A DNA stretch of 62,781 nt from Chlamydiota bacterium (GTDB taxonomy: Bacteria > Chlamydiota > Chlamydiia > Chlamydiales > JAAZZY01): contig JAJACU010000032.1 in NCBI GenBank assembly GCA_022601345.1, positions 1-62,781 on the forward strand, written 5' to 3'. Made by a program: the position numbers and the translations under genes. Positions 7,310 to 16,456 of this stretch are shown piece by piece (within the stretch, counting starts at the first letter, position 1; the number at the start of each line of letters is the position of its first letter). The notes below the pieces were generated by a model. That model saw only the letters and a list, made by a program, of their open reading frames with translations, was not told the origin of the DNA and made no database searches.

Positions 7310-10235
7310 TATCTAGTCTGACTTCTTTAAGTGGTGTAAAGCTAGTGTTGGGCAAGTAAAGGCTTTCGGCTTTAAATAAATCAATATTTTGAATCTCTTC
7401 ATAGCTCAAAGTAGGAGTAGCAGACATTTCTCCGTCAATAAGCACGGCAAGCCTCTTATTATTTTGACGCCCTAGCTTGCTATAGCAAAAATTAATAAAA
7501 TCTTGGAAAGTTAAATTTTTTAAGGCTTCGATACATTTCTCTTTCCTGTCAAAATCGTTATATTCAAATGCAAGAGCCGCAAGCTCAGAAGCCTTCGAAC
7601 TAATTGAAACTGGAGGCTGCATGTAATTAGTTACCAAAGACTCTCTAACTGTATTGAACTTACTTTCATTAAATTCTTCCGTTCCAAGTGAGGCTAAAAA
7701 CTCTTCATTAAAAAGTTCATACCTTGATAATAGATCTCGAGTTGAACACGAATTAGACTGAGCAACAAAAATAGAAAACAAATTTTGATCAAATTCTCTT
7801 GTTAGAGAATGTACAATGTAACCTACCTGCTGCTTGGTTCTTAGTGTATCATGAAATGGCGATGAAATCGAACTACTCATCACTTCATATGCAGCTTTTT
7901 GTTTTGGGTCAAGCTGGCCATGACCTATCATCAAACAAGTGCAACTTCCAACTTGGTCAGTACCTTGAGTGTAATAACAAGGTTTTTTCAATGGAGTAAG
8001 GTCTAAGATTGCTCTTTTAAAATGATTTTTTTGCTTATATGCTGCATTGCCTTTAAAAACTTCATTCATATCAGTTGCAAATTGAGTTGCTTGGGCTGAA
8101 TTTATATTACCGTAGATCATAGATCTAACGTAAACTTCATTGAAAAGGTTTTGGCTGTGAGCTTGAAAAGCTTCAAAACTTATCCCTTCTAAAGCTTCAT
8201 ATTTCGCATCAAACGTTGGACTGTCTTTCACAACCAAGGCATTTACCATGTGCAACGCTTGATTTACTGGGATTTGTTTTTTTTGATTTTGATATGAGCG
8301 CAAAAGTAAATCTTTATACTTTTGAAAGTCTCTTTCCAGCGGACTATGAGATTTGACCTCATTCAAAATTTTACTTAAAAAAAGTGGAGCTTTTTGTGAA
8401 TATCCATTAACAACAATCCTAAAACCAAATTTTGGGTGGAGAGTCATAGAAGTTTCTAATCCTGCAAGATAACCTTGCTCAACATGCTGACAAAGAGTTT
8501 CTGATATTGAAAGATTAAAAAGGTCTCCAAAAACCATATTTGTTGCCGTATTTTTAAAAGACGGGGATAACAAAAAGATGTCATAATTTACTTCTGGAAG
8601 TTTGTAATCTTGGTCAGCTTGATAGTAGATTTTCATCTTATCATTTTCAGCAACGACCCTAGGACTTTGATGATTAAAGTCAGATGAGGCTGTAACAAGC
8701 TCAAGATTATTTGGTATGTAAGGGTTTGGCGGGGAAACAGCAATTTTACCGCTAGCATTAGCATGTGACCAATTTGCTAATGTCTGATTTTCAATATCGT
8801 CTACATGAAAATTAACATTCGCAGTGCTCTCTGATTGATCAAAGACAACCCCCACCTCTTGAGCTGGTGCCATAATAAAATAGGTCGCCTTTGCAGCTTG
8901 CAAATGGGATACAAAATCTTGTGCTCTAGATGAGTCGAACCTTGAAGGCCACAGTGTTTTTTGAGGATAGGTTGCCATACTTTCATGTTGCGTTTCCGCC
9001 GCTACTGCTTCTACAAAACCGTAGGCTTCTGGCCTAGATTGGTATTGATAGTCTAGCTTTGAAAGAGTCACCATCTCATCAAATCTATAACGCGGAATTC
9101 CATTATTTTGGAGCATGTCGATAGCTTCGTAACAATGGGCAATCACTTGATTTTTTTGCTCTAATCCTTTTTGAGTAAGTTCTATGTGTATTTCAAAAAA
9201 TGAAAAGTTTTTACTTTTTTGCGTTTGCCCACAACAAAGTGTGTGTATGTAGCCATTTTCTTTGAGTAGAGTAGCTAAGCTTTTTGGAGACTCTTCACCC
9301 AGAACATAACCCACTAAATTTGCTGTGTGATACTCAAAATCTTCTGAATATTCCTGTGGAAGCTCCCACTTAATGACCATTTTTTTAACATCTTTGAGAG
9401 GTTCAACGTAAACCATTTTTCCCAAATAAGCATTTTGAGATACAGGAGAACTTAAAGGCTGCGCTACTACATTATTATTCTGAATTTGTGAAAAGCATTG
9501 GTCAACTTGCTCTACGAGTTGCTCCATAGGTAAAGATGAGTATACGGCAAGTCTCATGAGGTTGGCGCTATAATTTTTTCTATACCAATCTATAATTTCA
9601 TCACGGCTAACGTCTTCCAGAGTCTCTTGATTTCCACATCTCCAAATATTTGCATGCGATTTTTCATCAAGAAGGCTCACATTTACAAGATGCATACGCA
9701 CAGAATCAATATTTGTTCTATAGTGAAACTCTTGATTAACAGCTTTAAGCTCTCTTTCAAGGCCTGACTCATTAAAGAGAGGGTTTACAAAGAATGAAGA
9801 AAAGCGATCTAGCGCCTCAACGATGTGTTCATTATTAATTTCTAGTGAATAGACCGTTTTATCAGTAGTTGTATAAGCGTTGTTTATTCCACCTCGAGAC
9901 CCGATAAATTCATGATACTCTTTCTCTGCTGGATATTTTTCAGTCCCCAAAAAAAGCATGTGTTCGACAAAGTGAGCCACTCCTATTTTTTCAAAAGGCT
10001 CATGATTTTGGCCCACTCCAACAGACAAAGCAGCTCCAGATTTTTTCGCTTCAGGATCTGAAACAATAAAAGCCTCTAAGTTGTTATCTAACTTGATTTT
10101 TAAGCGTTTGACATTGTGAAGGCTTGGAGATTTCACTTTTTCAGACATTTGATCATGAATAACTGTGTAATCGCTATAAACTGAAGCTGAAAATGTTATT
10201 AGTACTAATAAAAGAAATTTATAGGTGTTTCTCAT
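7302..10235 (-). CDS. ptr: M16 family zinc protease, pitrilysin/insulinase-like
   Basis: This 977-aa secreted metalloprotease starts with a signal peptide (MRNTYKFLLLVLITFSASVYS), so it probably works in the periplasm. The inverted zinc motif HFVEH gives ligands H88 and H92 and catalytic E91. A further ligand E169 lies in the KAVNQEF segment. This spacing is the same as in E. coli pitrilysin (protease III). Length fits the four-domain M16A family (~960 aa). The gene is flanked by plsB upstream (17-bp overlap with the plsB 3' end) and the MFS gene downstream (8-bp overlap), so rng, plsB, ptr and the MFS gene may form one operon. The ptr-plsB-rng order matches what I recall for Chlamydia. Likely role is degradation of small periplasmic peptides. 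Confidence 0.95.
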   Translation of the reverse strand: MRNTYKFLLLVLITFSASVYSDYTVIHDQMSEKVKSPSLHNVKRLKIKLDNNLEAFIVSDPEAKKSGAALSVGVGQNHEPFEKIGVAHFVEHMLFLGTEKYPAEKEYHEFIGSRGGINNAYTTTDKTVYSLEINNEHIVEALDRFSSFFVNPLFNESGLERELKAVNQEFHYRTNIDSVRMHLVNVSLLDEKSHANIWRCGNQETLEDVSRDEIIDWYRKNYSANLMRLAVYSSLPMEQLVEQVDQCFSQIQNNNVVAQPLSSPVSQNAYLGKMVYVEPLKDVKKMVIKWELPQEYSEDFEYHTANLVGYVLGEESPKSLATLLKENGYIHTLCCGQTQKSKNFSFFEIHIELTQKGLEQKNQVIAHCYEAIDMLQNNGIPRYRFDEMVTLSKLDYQYQSRPEAYGFVEAVAAETQHESMATYPQKTLWPSRFDSSRAQDFVSHLQAAKATYFIMAPAQEVGVVFDQSESTANVNFHVDDIENQTLANWSHANASGKIAVSPPNPYIPNNLELVTASSDFNHQSPRVVAENDKMKIYYQADQDYKLPEVNYDIFLLSPSFKNTATNMVFGDLFNLSISETLCQHVEQGYLAGLETSMTLHPKFGFRIVVNGYSQKAPLFLSKILNEVKSHSPLERDFQKYKDLLLRSYQNQKKQIPVNQALHMVNALVVKDSPTFDAKYEALEGISFEAFQAHSQNLFNEVYVRSMIYGNINSAQATQFATDMNEVFKGNAAYKQKNHFKRAILDLTPLKKPCYYTQGTDQVGSCTCLMIGHGQLDPKQKAAYEVMSSSISSPFHDTLRTKQQVGYIVHSLTREFDQNLFSIFVAQSNSCSTRDLLSRYELFNEEFLASLGTEEFNESKFNTVRESLVTNYMQPPVSISSKASELAALAFEYNDFDRKEKCIEALKNLTFQDFINFCYSKLGRQNNKRLAVLIDGEMSATPTLSYEEIQNIDLFKAESLYLPNTSFTPLKEVRLDNG

Positions 10236-11253
10236 TTTTATCTTTTAACTCATTTAACCGTTGATATTCATCTGCTATTTGCGACCAAATATATTCACAA
10301 CGAGCATGACGATGTTGTAATTTATTATCGGGTGCATGTCCAGGAAAATTCATCATATCGATTTCTTTTCCAAAAGACACATAGATTCCTGCATATGTTG
10401 CAAAGCGCTCTTCACCAAGCTCTACTTCTACATCATTAGGTGGAGGTAATACACGATAAGTTAACAAAGTTAAAGGATAAAAATGTGTGGGGTGCTTTGC
10501 TCTTTTGGTCATCAAGTAAAACATTTCAACGCTTTGAGGGTCAAGCGGAGCTACATGGAACTCTCCATTTTCATCGGGGCGGTCTCTACCTCCTGAAGGA
10601 GCAACATAAATACACTTACCTCCCTCTGATAAAAGTTGACTCATAAGCTGCATGGTTTTTTTGTTGTGCAGCCTCTTTTCCTCTTTGCGCTCAGGAGGAT
10701 TATTAATATGCTTTTTAGAATAAATGCACAAAAGGTGCCTTCCTAAACTCATAGGGATTGCGAGGTGATCAGAGATAACTCTATCTCCGGCTACATAAAT
10801 AATATCTTTTCCTAAAGCTGGATGATTCTTTTCTAAAAGAAGATTAATCAACTGAGGATCTATTTCAGTTTGATGGTTGGCAAAGAAAATTACATTATCT
10901 TTAGCCTTTAACTGCTCAGTTATTTTTTTAAGAGAGTCTTCACCTAAATATTCAGATACTCTTGAATCTATTAAAGGCCTAGCAAAGTCTAGTCCAAATT
11001 GATAGAAATCAACGGGCTCTGTGATCATCTTGTGATAGGGCTCAAAGGCTATTGGTTTTCTATTCAAGCCTCTTAGCAACTCCAAATATCTTGTAAAAAG
11101 TTCGCCAGCAAATTCTTTAGATTCTCCTGAAATTTGAACAGTCGAGTGATATCGAGCTAAGAACTTCTTCATTACTTCTTGCGATTTTTCAGAAACAGAG
11201 GCTTCTTCAAACCACTTTTCCATTAACTGATATACTAAATGTTCTTCATCCAT
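10219..11253 (-). CDS. plsB: Glycerol-3-phosphate 1-O-acyltransferase, plastid-like soluble type
   Basis: This enzyme catalyses the first acylation of glycerol 3-phosphate in phospholipid synthesis. The acyltransferase motif NH-x4-D is present as NHQTEID (H127, D132). A downstream VAPSGGRDRP block corresponds to the glycerol-phosphate-binding region. At 344 aa it is far shorter than E. coli membrane PlsB (~800 aa). It resembles the soluble plant-chloroplast form, as is known for Chlamydiae. The N-terminal ~90 helical residues fit that family. It lies between rng (2-bp gap) and ptr (17-bp overlap), suggesting a single transcript. No transmembrane segment is evident. Confidence 0.9.
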   Translation of the reverse strand: MDEEHLVYQLMEKWFEEASVSEKSQEVMKKFLARYHSTVQISGESKEFAGELFTRYLELLRGLNRKPIAFEPYHKMITEPVDFYQFGLDFARPLIDSRVSEYLGEDSLKKITEQLKAKDNVIFFANHQTEIDPQLINLLLEKNHPALGKDIIYVAGDRVISDHLAIPMSLGRHLLCIYSKKHINNPPERKEEKRLHNKKTMQLMSQLLSEGGKCIYVAPSGGRDRPDENGEFHVAPLDPQSVEMFYLMTKRAKHPTHFYPLTLLTYRVLPPPNDVEVELGEERFATYAGIYVSFGKEIDMMNFPGHAPDNKLQHRHARCEYIWSQIADEYQRLNELKDKNEKHL

Positions 11254-11255
11254 GA

Positions 11256-12806
11256 TTACGTATCCAACTTTGACCCATTTGTCGACGAAAAGAAATGAAA
11301 CTCATTGAGATGATACGAATCATCTGATTCGAAATCAAGATGAGCATTGAGCTTTTCAGCAAATTTTTTAAGGAATGCCTTATCTACTTGCTCTAGGTAT
11401 TTGTTGACCTCTGGATGTGTTGTAAGTTTTATTGCAAATTGTTTTTCAATAACAATTAGCTTTTTAAGCTCTCTTTCAATCTCAATGCTAATTGTTTCAA
11501 AGTTCTTAATCCAGCCTCCGCCATGGCAGTATGGGCAATCTGTGGATGTCATTTGTTTAAGAGATTCTTTATTTCTTTGGCGTGTCATTTCAATTAAACC
11601 AAATTCACTCATCCCTAAAACAGTACATTTCGCAGAATCTTCTTTCATACAATCTTTAAGGTAATCAACAACGCGTCGTTGATTTTTTCTCATACGCATG
11701 TCAATAAAGTCACAAATAATCAACCCACCGAGATTTCTTATGCGCAACTGCCTTGAAATTTCTTCAGCAGCTTCTAAGTTAATGCGAACTAAAGTTTCCT
11801 CTAAGTCTTTCTCATTTTTAGTGCTACGCCCAGAGTTTACATCAATTGTGCACATGGCTTCTGTATGCTCAAAGAACAGGTAGCCTCCACTTGGCAGCCA
11901 TATCTTGTGCCTTAGAGCCTTTTCAATTTCTCTCTCAACGTTAAAGCGCTCAAACATGGGCACATTATCTCGATAAAACTCAAGCCTAAGGCTATGCTCA
12001 CCTGAATAAGTTTTATAAATAGCTTTGCACCTACGATAAACCGCGTAATTATCAATTAATAGTCGATCATAGCGCTTATCAATTGCAAGCATTACTGCAC
12101 GCTTGATGATGTCACTATCTTGATAAAGGCAACTTGGCCCTTTAGACTTATGGTATTTCTCTACAATACCTTCCCACGTTGCAAGAAGATCGTGAGCTTC
12201 TGCAATCAATAAATCAAGAGAAGCGTAGCGCGATGCTGTTCGACAAATAAGTCCCATTTCTTTGGGCATTTCAAAAGAGCGAATGAGCTTTTTCAGTTTT
12301 GAACGATCAGATGACTCTTCAATTCTCTTTGAAACTCCCCGATGTGGAGAGTTAGGAAGTAACACTAAGTAACGCCCAGCAATAGAAATTTTAGATGTCA
12401 GTCGTGCTCCTTTACTGCCAATTGGCTCCTTGAGTACTTGAACAAGAACGGGCTGATCAATTTTCATGATCTTATCGATTTCTTCTTTAGGCTTAGACTT
12501 GGGCTTTGACTTAGAGCGACTTTTAGTTTCAGTTTCAACTAGCTCAAAGTCCATTTCATAAAGGTCTTCAAACTTTTTTCTATTTTCAACTATATCCGAG
12601 ATATGAATAAAACCATTCTCAAATTCGTCAATATCAATAAATGATGACTGTATATTCTCTAAAATATTGGTAACTCGACCACGATAGACATTACCTGTGA
12701 GTTGCCTTTCTTTTTTTCTTTCGAGTACGAGGTCCTGAAGAGTTCCATTGCGCAAACGCGCCATGCGGATCTCTTTGGTTTCGACATTGAGTAAAATTTC
12801 TTGCAT
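11256..12806 (-). CDS. rng: Ribonuclease G/E family endoribonuclease
   Basis: This single-strand endoribonuclease acts in rRNA maturation and mRNA decay. An N-terminal S1 domain (about residues 35-135) is followed by the RNase-H-like catalytic region. The two magnesium-binding aspartates are D322 (in TIDVNSGRS) and D366 (in ICDFIDMR). The Zn-link CPYC motif (C424, C427) is intact. At 516 aa, without a long C-terminal degradosome scaffold, it is closer to RNase G than RNase E. One oddity is a lysine/serine-rich insertion, SRSKSKPKSKPKEE, at about residues 96-109 inside the S1 region. It heads the rng-plsB-ptr group. About 360 bases upstream are without a convincing gene, leaving room for a regulated leader. 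Confidence 0.93.
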   Translation of the reverse strand: MQEILLNVETKEIRMARLRNGTLQDLVLERKKERQLTGNVYRGRVTNILENIQSSFIDIDEFENGFIHISDIVENRKKFEDLYEMDFELVETETKSRSKSKPKSKPKEEIDKIMKIDQPVLVQVLKEPIGSKGARLTSKISIAGRYLVLLPNSPHRGVSKRIEESSDRSKLKKLIRSFEMPKEMGLICRTASRYASLDLLIAEAHDLLATWEGIVEKYHKSKGPSCLYQDSDIIKRAVMLAIDKRYDRLLIDNYAVYRRCKAIYKTYSGEHSLRLEFYRDNVPMFERFNVEREIEKALRHKIWLPSGGYLFFEHTEAMCTIDVNSGRSTKNEKDLEETLVRINLEAAEEISRQLRIRNLGGLIICDFIDMRMRKNQRRVVDYLKDCMKEDSAKCTVLGMSEFGLIEMTRQRNKESLKQMTSTDCPYCHGGGWIKNFETISIEIERELKKLIVIEKQFAIKLTTHPEVNKYLEQVDKAFLKKFAEKLNAHLDFESDDSYHLNEFHFFSSTNGSKLDT

Positions 12807-13170
12807 ACATGTAACCTGTAAGCTGTTCCTTTAAAGCAGAAGTAGAAACTAAAGCGGAAAGAAATCGGTGTGGATGGCGAGAACCTCTCGTCTGTAAATG
12901 AGAATTTATTGACAACTTTGTGTTAATCATTTCTTTACTTAAGTCTGCTTTTCAGGATGGATTTATTAACTAAGTCCTTGATATAAAAACATTAAAATCA
13001 AAGACGATTATTTCAATTTGCTTTTACTATTTATAAGATAACTAAATAGTTGCCGCCAAATATAGATTAAAAAAACTAAAATTTCTACAAAAATTTTTTT
13101 TTTAAAAAAAGCTTTCTAGAAAACTTAAGATCACATACACCTGTTGTAACTTATATTTTTAAAATTCATT
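12807..13170. other. 364-bp intergenic region between divergent rng and the 511-aa gene
   Basis: I see no convincing gene here. It is AT-rich with long A and T runs near 13080-13110. A short perfect hairpin (CGAGA/TCTCG, 3-base loop) at 12878-12890 lies in the putative rng leader. A small palindrome around TTTCTAGAAA lies near 13114-13123. I could not pick a good promoter for either flanking gene. A short minus-strand open frame over the rng start (12691-12930) looks like a shadow of rng. Confidence 0.5.
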
Positions 13171-14706
13171 ATGAAAAGCTACCAAGATCACCTTAAAACT
13201 TTTTTAAACCCATCCCCTACCCACATTTGTAAACAGGCCTCCGCTATTTTTCCGGTGCTATTTAGTAGTGAAATTAAGACAAAGCTTTGCTTTGTCAATT
13301 ATTGGAAATTAAAAAGAAATATTGAAGATTTACATTGTTGTGTACTTTTAAGAGATTCCAAGGGGACTCTTGCACTTGAGAAGTCTTTTGCAATAGATAA
13401 AGTCAAAAGCTATGAGGTAGACCTTTCTAAACTTGTTGCACCCACCTACCCCTTTTCAGGATCAATTGAAATCCAGTTCTCGTCTTCTAAAAACCTTGTA
13501 TTTCCCTACCCTGGAGTTACTGTTGTTTACGAGGGGAAAAATTGTTGTAGCTTTGTCCATTCCTCACAACGAATCTACAATCATTCCAAAGAGAGCAAAC
13601 AAACTGAGCGCACATCGATTGTTGAATCAGGATTCAATATCTATGCTACCGAAAATAGTTCTCCATTTATTACTCTAATTAATGGAGCTAAAGCTATTAA
13701 CAAACAGACTCTTGAATATACAGCAATAAATGAAGATCAAAAAGAGATTCACAAAAGTGTTACAGTAAGCTGCAACCCTTTCGAAACACTTTATTTAAGT
13801 CTAAAGGACTGGAGCGAACTTAGACCCCACTTAAAGCAAGGCACAGGCTGCTTAAAAATCAGATTATTTAACACACACTCTTTTCCGCGCCTTATTGTTG
13901 GAAACTTCAATAATCTAAATAAATCTCTAAGCATAACTCATACTTATTACGATCTTAGCCAAAGCAAAAGAGAGGTTGATTATTGGAAGCAGCCCAACCA
14001 AGACTGGCATTATATGACTCTAATGCTTCCACTTAAAGAAGATGAAAAATATTTTTCAAATGTATACTTCTATCCTATTTATTCACCCACAGAGTTTTGG
14101 ATTGACGCAGAGATCTATAATCCTGAAGGAGTATGCCTCAAAAAGATTTCTAAATTCAAAAAAATTTCTCATGACTTTTCTTTTCAATGCTTGAACTTTC
14201 AAAAACACTTAGATGAGATCAAAGAAGAAAGTCTCTCTGTACGTTTAATTGCCTACCCTAAGAACGGCTGTAAAATACCCTCTCGCATTAAAATTGGCTT
14301 TGATGTGGGTTTTAAAGATAAAGGGTTCCCCTGTAATGTCTGCACCAACTTTTCACCTGCAAACCCTACTCTAGAGCAAAAAAGTCAAGCCTTCCGTTGG
14401 GCCCCTATGATGCCTCATAGACTTAATGGGACTATTTGGTGTTTTAATGATTCTCCCAAAAAAGAATACTTACAAGAAGCTTTAATCGAGTGTCGCTTTT
14501 ATCGTAAACAAGATGAAAAAACACTTTCAGTGACGTATAAAATCCCACCCCATGGACATGTCGTTATAAAGCACTCTCAAGAGACTAAAGATTTTTTCCA
14601 GGACTCGATTGGTTGGTGCACTATCAATAGTAATAACCCATTTATTTCTACTTACTACTTTTCAGAGCACAGCAACCAAATGATTGGAGCTGACCACGGA
14701 TTTTAG
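13171..14706 (+). CDS. Unrecognised 511-aa soluble protein, conserved-looking
   Basis: I cannot assign a function. The protein has no signal peptide or membrane segment. It is rich in beta-strand-like alternation, with many aromatic residues and several tryptophans (for example YWKLKR near residue 45, YWKQPNQDWHYM near 270, FRWAPMMPH near 408). Distinctive blocks are FPYPGVTVVYEG, VESGFNIYA, YPIYSPTEFWIDAEIYNPEG, and a C-terminal GADHGF. From memory, proteins with this layout, ending in a DHGF-like tail, occur next to polysaccharide genes in other bacteria. That is an impression, not a search result. It stands alone, divergent from rng and convergent with the HSDR_N-like gene (4-bp overlap). 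Confidence 0.75.
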   Translation: MKSYQDHLKTFLNPSPTHICKQASAIFPVLFSSEIKTKLCFVNYWKLKRNIEDLHCCVLLRDSKGTLALEKSFAIDKVKSYEVDLSKLVAPTYPFSGSIEIQFSSSKNLVFPYPGVTVVYEGKNCCSFVHSSQRIYNHSKESKQTERTSIVESGFNIYATENSSPFITLINGAKAINKQTLEYTAINEDQKEIHKSVTVSCNPFETLYLSLKDWSELRPHLKQGTGCLKIRLFNTHSFPRLIVGNFNNLNKSLSITHTYYDLSQSKREVDYWKQPNQDWHYMTLMLPLKEDEKYFSNVYFYPIYSPTEFWIDAEIYNPEGVCLKKISKFKKISHDFSFQCLNFQKHLDEIKEESLSVRLIAYPKNGCKIPSRIKIGFDVGFKDKGFPCNVCTNFSPANPTLEQKSQAFRWAPMMPHRLNGTIWCFNDSPKKEYLQEALIECRFYRKQDEKTLSVTYKIPPHGHVVIKHSQETKDFFQDSIGWCTINSNNPFISTYYFSEHSNQMIGADHGF

Positions 14707-15143
14707 CTTAAAGCTTTTAACAAAAGTGGATAAGCTGGTAAAAAATCTAAGGTTTCAAACTCTTTCTCACCATTTAAATACCCGATTCGAATTTCCTCTT
14801 CATTTGCAATTGCAATATACGGAGCTTGAACATAATCATTATACCCTTTTACCTGAAGCAAAGCCTTTGCAGACAACGGAATGCATTTGCATTCAATAAG
14901 CAGCAAGGGTTTAAGCTGCCCATCTTCTTTGGAGTAAGCCAGAATATCAACTCTTCTTTCAGGCAATTCCAAACTTTGATTCAAATGAGGTAGCAGGCTC
15001 AACTTTTTTTCAACCACGAGAAGATCCTTTGGAAATGATAAATGACCCATCATCACTTCAAGCCATTTTTGACGCACAATTTCCTCAGGAGTTGCTACAA
15101 CCCACTGGGAACGTAATGTGTCATAAACCTGCTCTTGATTCAT
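14703..15143 (-). CDS. PD-(D/E)XK nuclease-fold protein, HSDR_N-like
   Basis: This 146-aa protein resembles the stand-alone type I restriction HsdR N-terminal domain family. The catalytic-looking triad of the PD-(D/E)XK fold is visible: VDILAY with D66, then LLLIECK with E84 and K86, preceded by a helical region with conserved PEEIVRQ. Small HSDR_N-like proteins occur in Chlamydiae without any restriction-modification partner, and none is present here. It overlaps the preceding nuclease-fold gene by 4 bp (stop/start overlap), implying translational coupling. Possible roles are DNA repair or RNA/DNA processing. I cannot say which. Confidence 0.75.
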   Translation of the reverse strand: MNQEQVYDTLRSQWVVATPEEIVRQKWLEVMMGHLSFPKDLLVVEKKLSLLPHLNQSLELPERRVDILAYSKEDGQLKPLLLIECKCIPLSAKALLQVKGYNDYVQAPYIAIANEEEIRIGYLNGEKEFETLDFLPAYPLLLKALS

Positions 15144-15784
15144 TTTCTTACCTTAAAGTTTAGATAGGCTATTACAATAGCAACAATTACCCCCAATAAA
15201 AAAGCATAAAAAAGAGTTGCCTTTGACTGAGCTTTGAAAACAACAGGAGCCTCATTTTGAACACTTTTTTGCTTAAAACAAATATTATGAATTTTTTCTA
15301 CTTCTGCATCGACAAGTAGAACTCCTTCTACATCAAAGCCGTGAAAATATTCTAGGAGTTGTCTTCGCGTTGCACTATGTTTAGGGTTTGTTGCAACTTT
15401 TCCAGTTTTAATTTCAACAAGATACTTTTTCCCTCCTTTGGTAGCAAAAGCGTCGGGACGTACAAGATATAAGAACTGCTTTCCATTGACCCACATTGGT
15501 AATTTAGCCCCTTTTTGACTTTCTTCTAAATCATATCCTTGTTCTTTTAAAATTTGATGCGCTGACTTTTCACCTTGTCTTGCATGTGAAAAGCGTTTTT
15601 TAAGTTTTTTGCGAAGCAATAAGTTTGTAAACTTGCTATATAAGTAAGCCCCAAGAAGACATAAGGTCATTGAACCCAATGCAAATAAAATAAATCTCAC
15701 CGTAAAATTCTGCTTCACTAAAAAGTCAATAAATCGAGCTCCAACTAGGATATAGGAGTTAAAATTTGAGATGGGCCTTGGCAA
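15140..15784 (-). CDS. Membrane-anchored PD-(D/E)XK nuclease-like protein
   Basis: A hydrophobic helix (about residues 29-49) precedes a cytosolic-looking domain, and a second helix (about 187-209) closes the protein. The domain has the nuclease-fold pattern GEKSAHQIL (E72), a glycine-tyrosine turn, VRPDAFA (D111) and VEIKTGK (E124, K126), matching E-D-ExK. The start is uncertain. The ATG at 15784 overlaps the upstream MBL gene by 40 bp, and a GTG near 15718 would avoid this. It is followed with a 4-bp overlap by a second nuclease-fold gene. A nuclease-like domain held between two membrane helices is unusual. Substrate and activity are unknown. Confidence 0.7.
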   Translation of the reverse strand: MPRPISNFNSYILVGARFIDFLVKQNFTVRFILFALGSMTLCLLGAYLYSKFTNLLLRKKLKKRFSHARQGEKSAHQILKEQGYDLEESQKGAKLPMWVNGKQFLYLVRPDAFATKGGKKYLVEIKTGKVATNPKHSATRRQLLEYFHGFDVEGVLLVDAEVEKIHNICFKQKSVQNEAPVVFKAQSKATLFYAFLLGVIVAIVIAYLNFKVRK

Positions 15785-16449
15785 AGCTCACAAAACTTTT
15801 TTGCATCGTCTATTGAGCCTACTAGACGATTTTGATCGTCAATTATTGCTCCCCAGTGCATTGGAATTGACATGACCTTGGGCTTAATTACATTTGCAAG
15901 GCCTGCAGCTTCTTGAGCATCCATTACATAGATACCTGAAACAGGAAAGAGCCCTATATCACATTCAATAGACTCTAGCTCTTTCAAGTGGTCAGTATCT
16001 CCTGCAAAGTAAATTTTAGTTTCGGCAATCTGCAAGAGAAACCCGAGCCATTGTTTTTCTTTAGGGTGAAATGGTTTTTCTATATTATAGGCAAAGGTTG
16101 CTACAATTTTGAGGTGGCCAAAAATATATTCATCGTTTGGGAACAAAGAAATTACGGAGTCAACATCCACTAAATCTGAAATTTTGGCCTTACAATCATC
16201 AGAACAAAAAATTGTTGTTTCAGGTTTCACCACAGCTTTAATAGAGGTTTCATCTAAATGGTCAAAGTGGTCATGAGAAATAAAAAGAATATCTGCTTTT
16301 TCTTGATCTCCACTGAGTTTGTACGGATCAATATAAACAACTCCTTCTTTGGCTTTAATTTTAAAACCATCGTGCTTGAGCCAATATATTTCTACTGCCC
16401 CGTGCTTGAAAACCTTATTGGAAGGGGTTTGAGCTTTATCTTGATCCAT
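15745..16449 (-). CDS. MBL-fold metallo-hydrolase, UlaG-like
   Basis: This 234-aa metallo-beta-lactamase-fold protein carries the zinc motif HDHFDH (H59, H61, D63, H64), a following AGDTDH segment and a C-terminal MHWG histidine. The layout (WLKHDGFKIKAKEGVVYIDPY near the N-terminus) resembles the UlaG/YtnP-like branch, whose members act on sugar lactones, phosphodiesters or RNA. The substrate cannot be told from sequence. It lies 7 bp after hpf and overlaps the membrane nuclease-like gene, so these genes plausibly share a transcript starting before hpf. Confidence 0.85.
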   Translation of the reverse strand: MDQDKAQTPSNKVFKHGAVEIYWLKHDGFKIKAKEGVVYIDPYKLSGDQEKADILFISHDHFDHLDETSIKAVVKPETTIFCSDDCKAKISDLVDVDSVISLFPNDEYIFGHLKIVATFAYNIEKPFHPKEKQWLGFLLQIAETKIYFAGDTDHLKELESIECDIGLFPVSGIYVMDAQEAAGLANVIKPKVMSIPMHWGAIIDDQNRLVGSIDDAKKFCELCQGPSQILTPIS

Positions 16450-16456
16450 TATTTTC

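Noticed and set aside
12691-12930. 79-codon minus-strand open frame across the rng start
   Set aside because: It overlaps the rng N-terminus in another frame, has no Shine-Dalgarno and no protein-like composition; the rng reading is clearly the coding one.
14703-15143. Restriction-modification system
   Set aside because: Only an HSDR_N-like domain is present; no helicase, specificity or methylase gene accompanies it.
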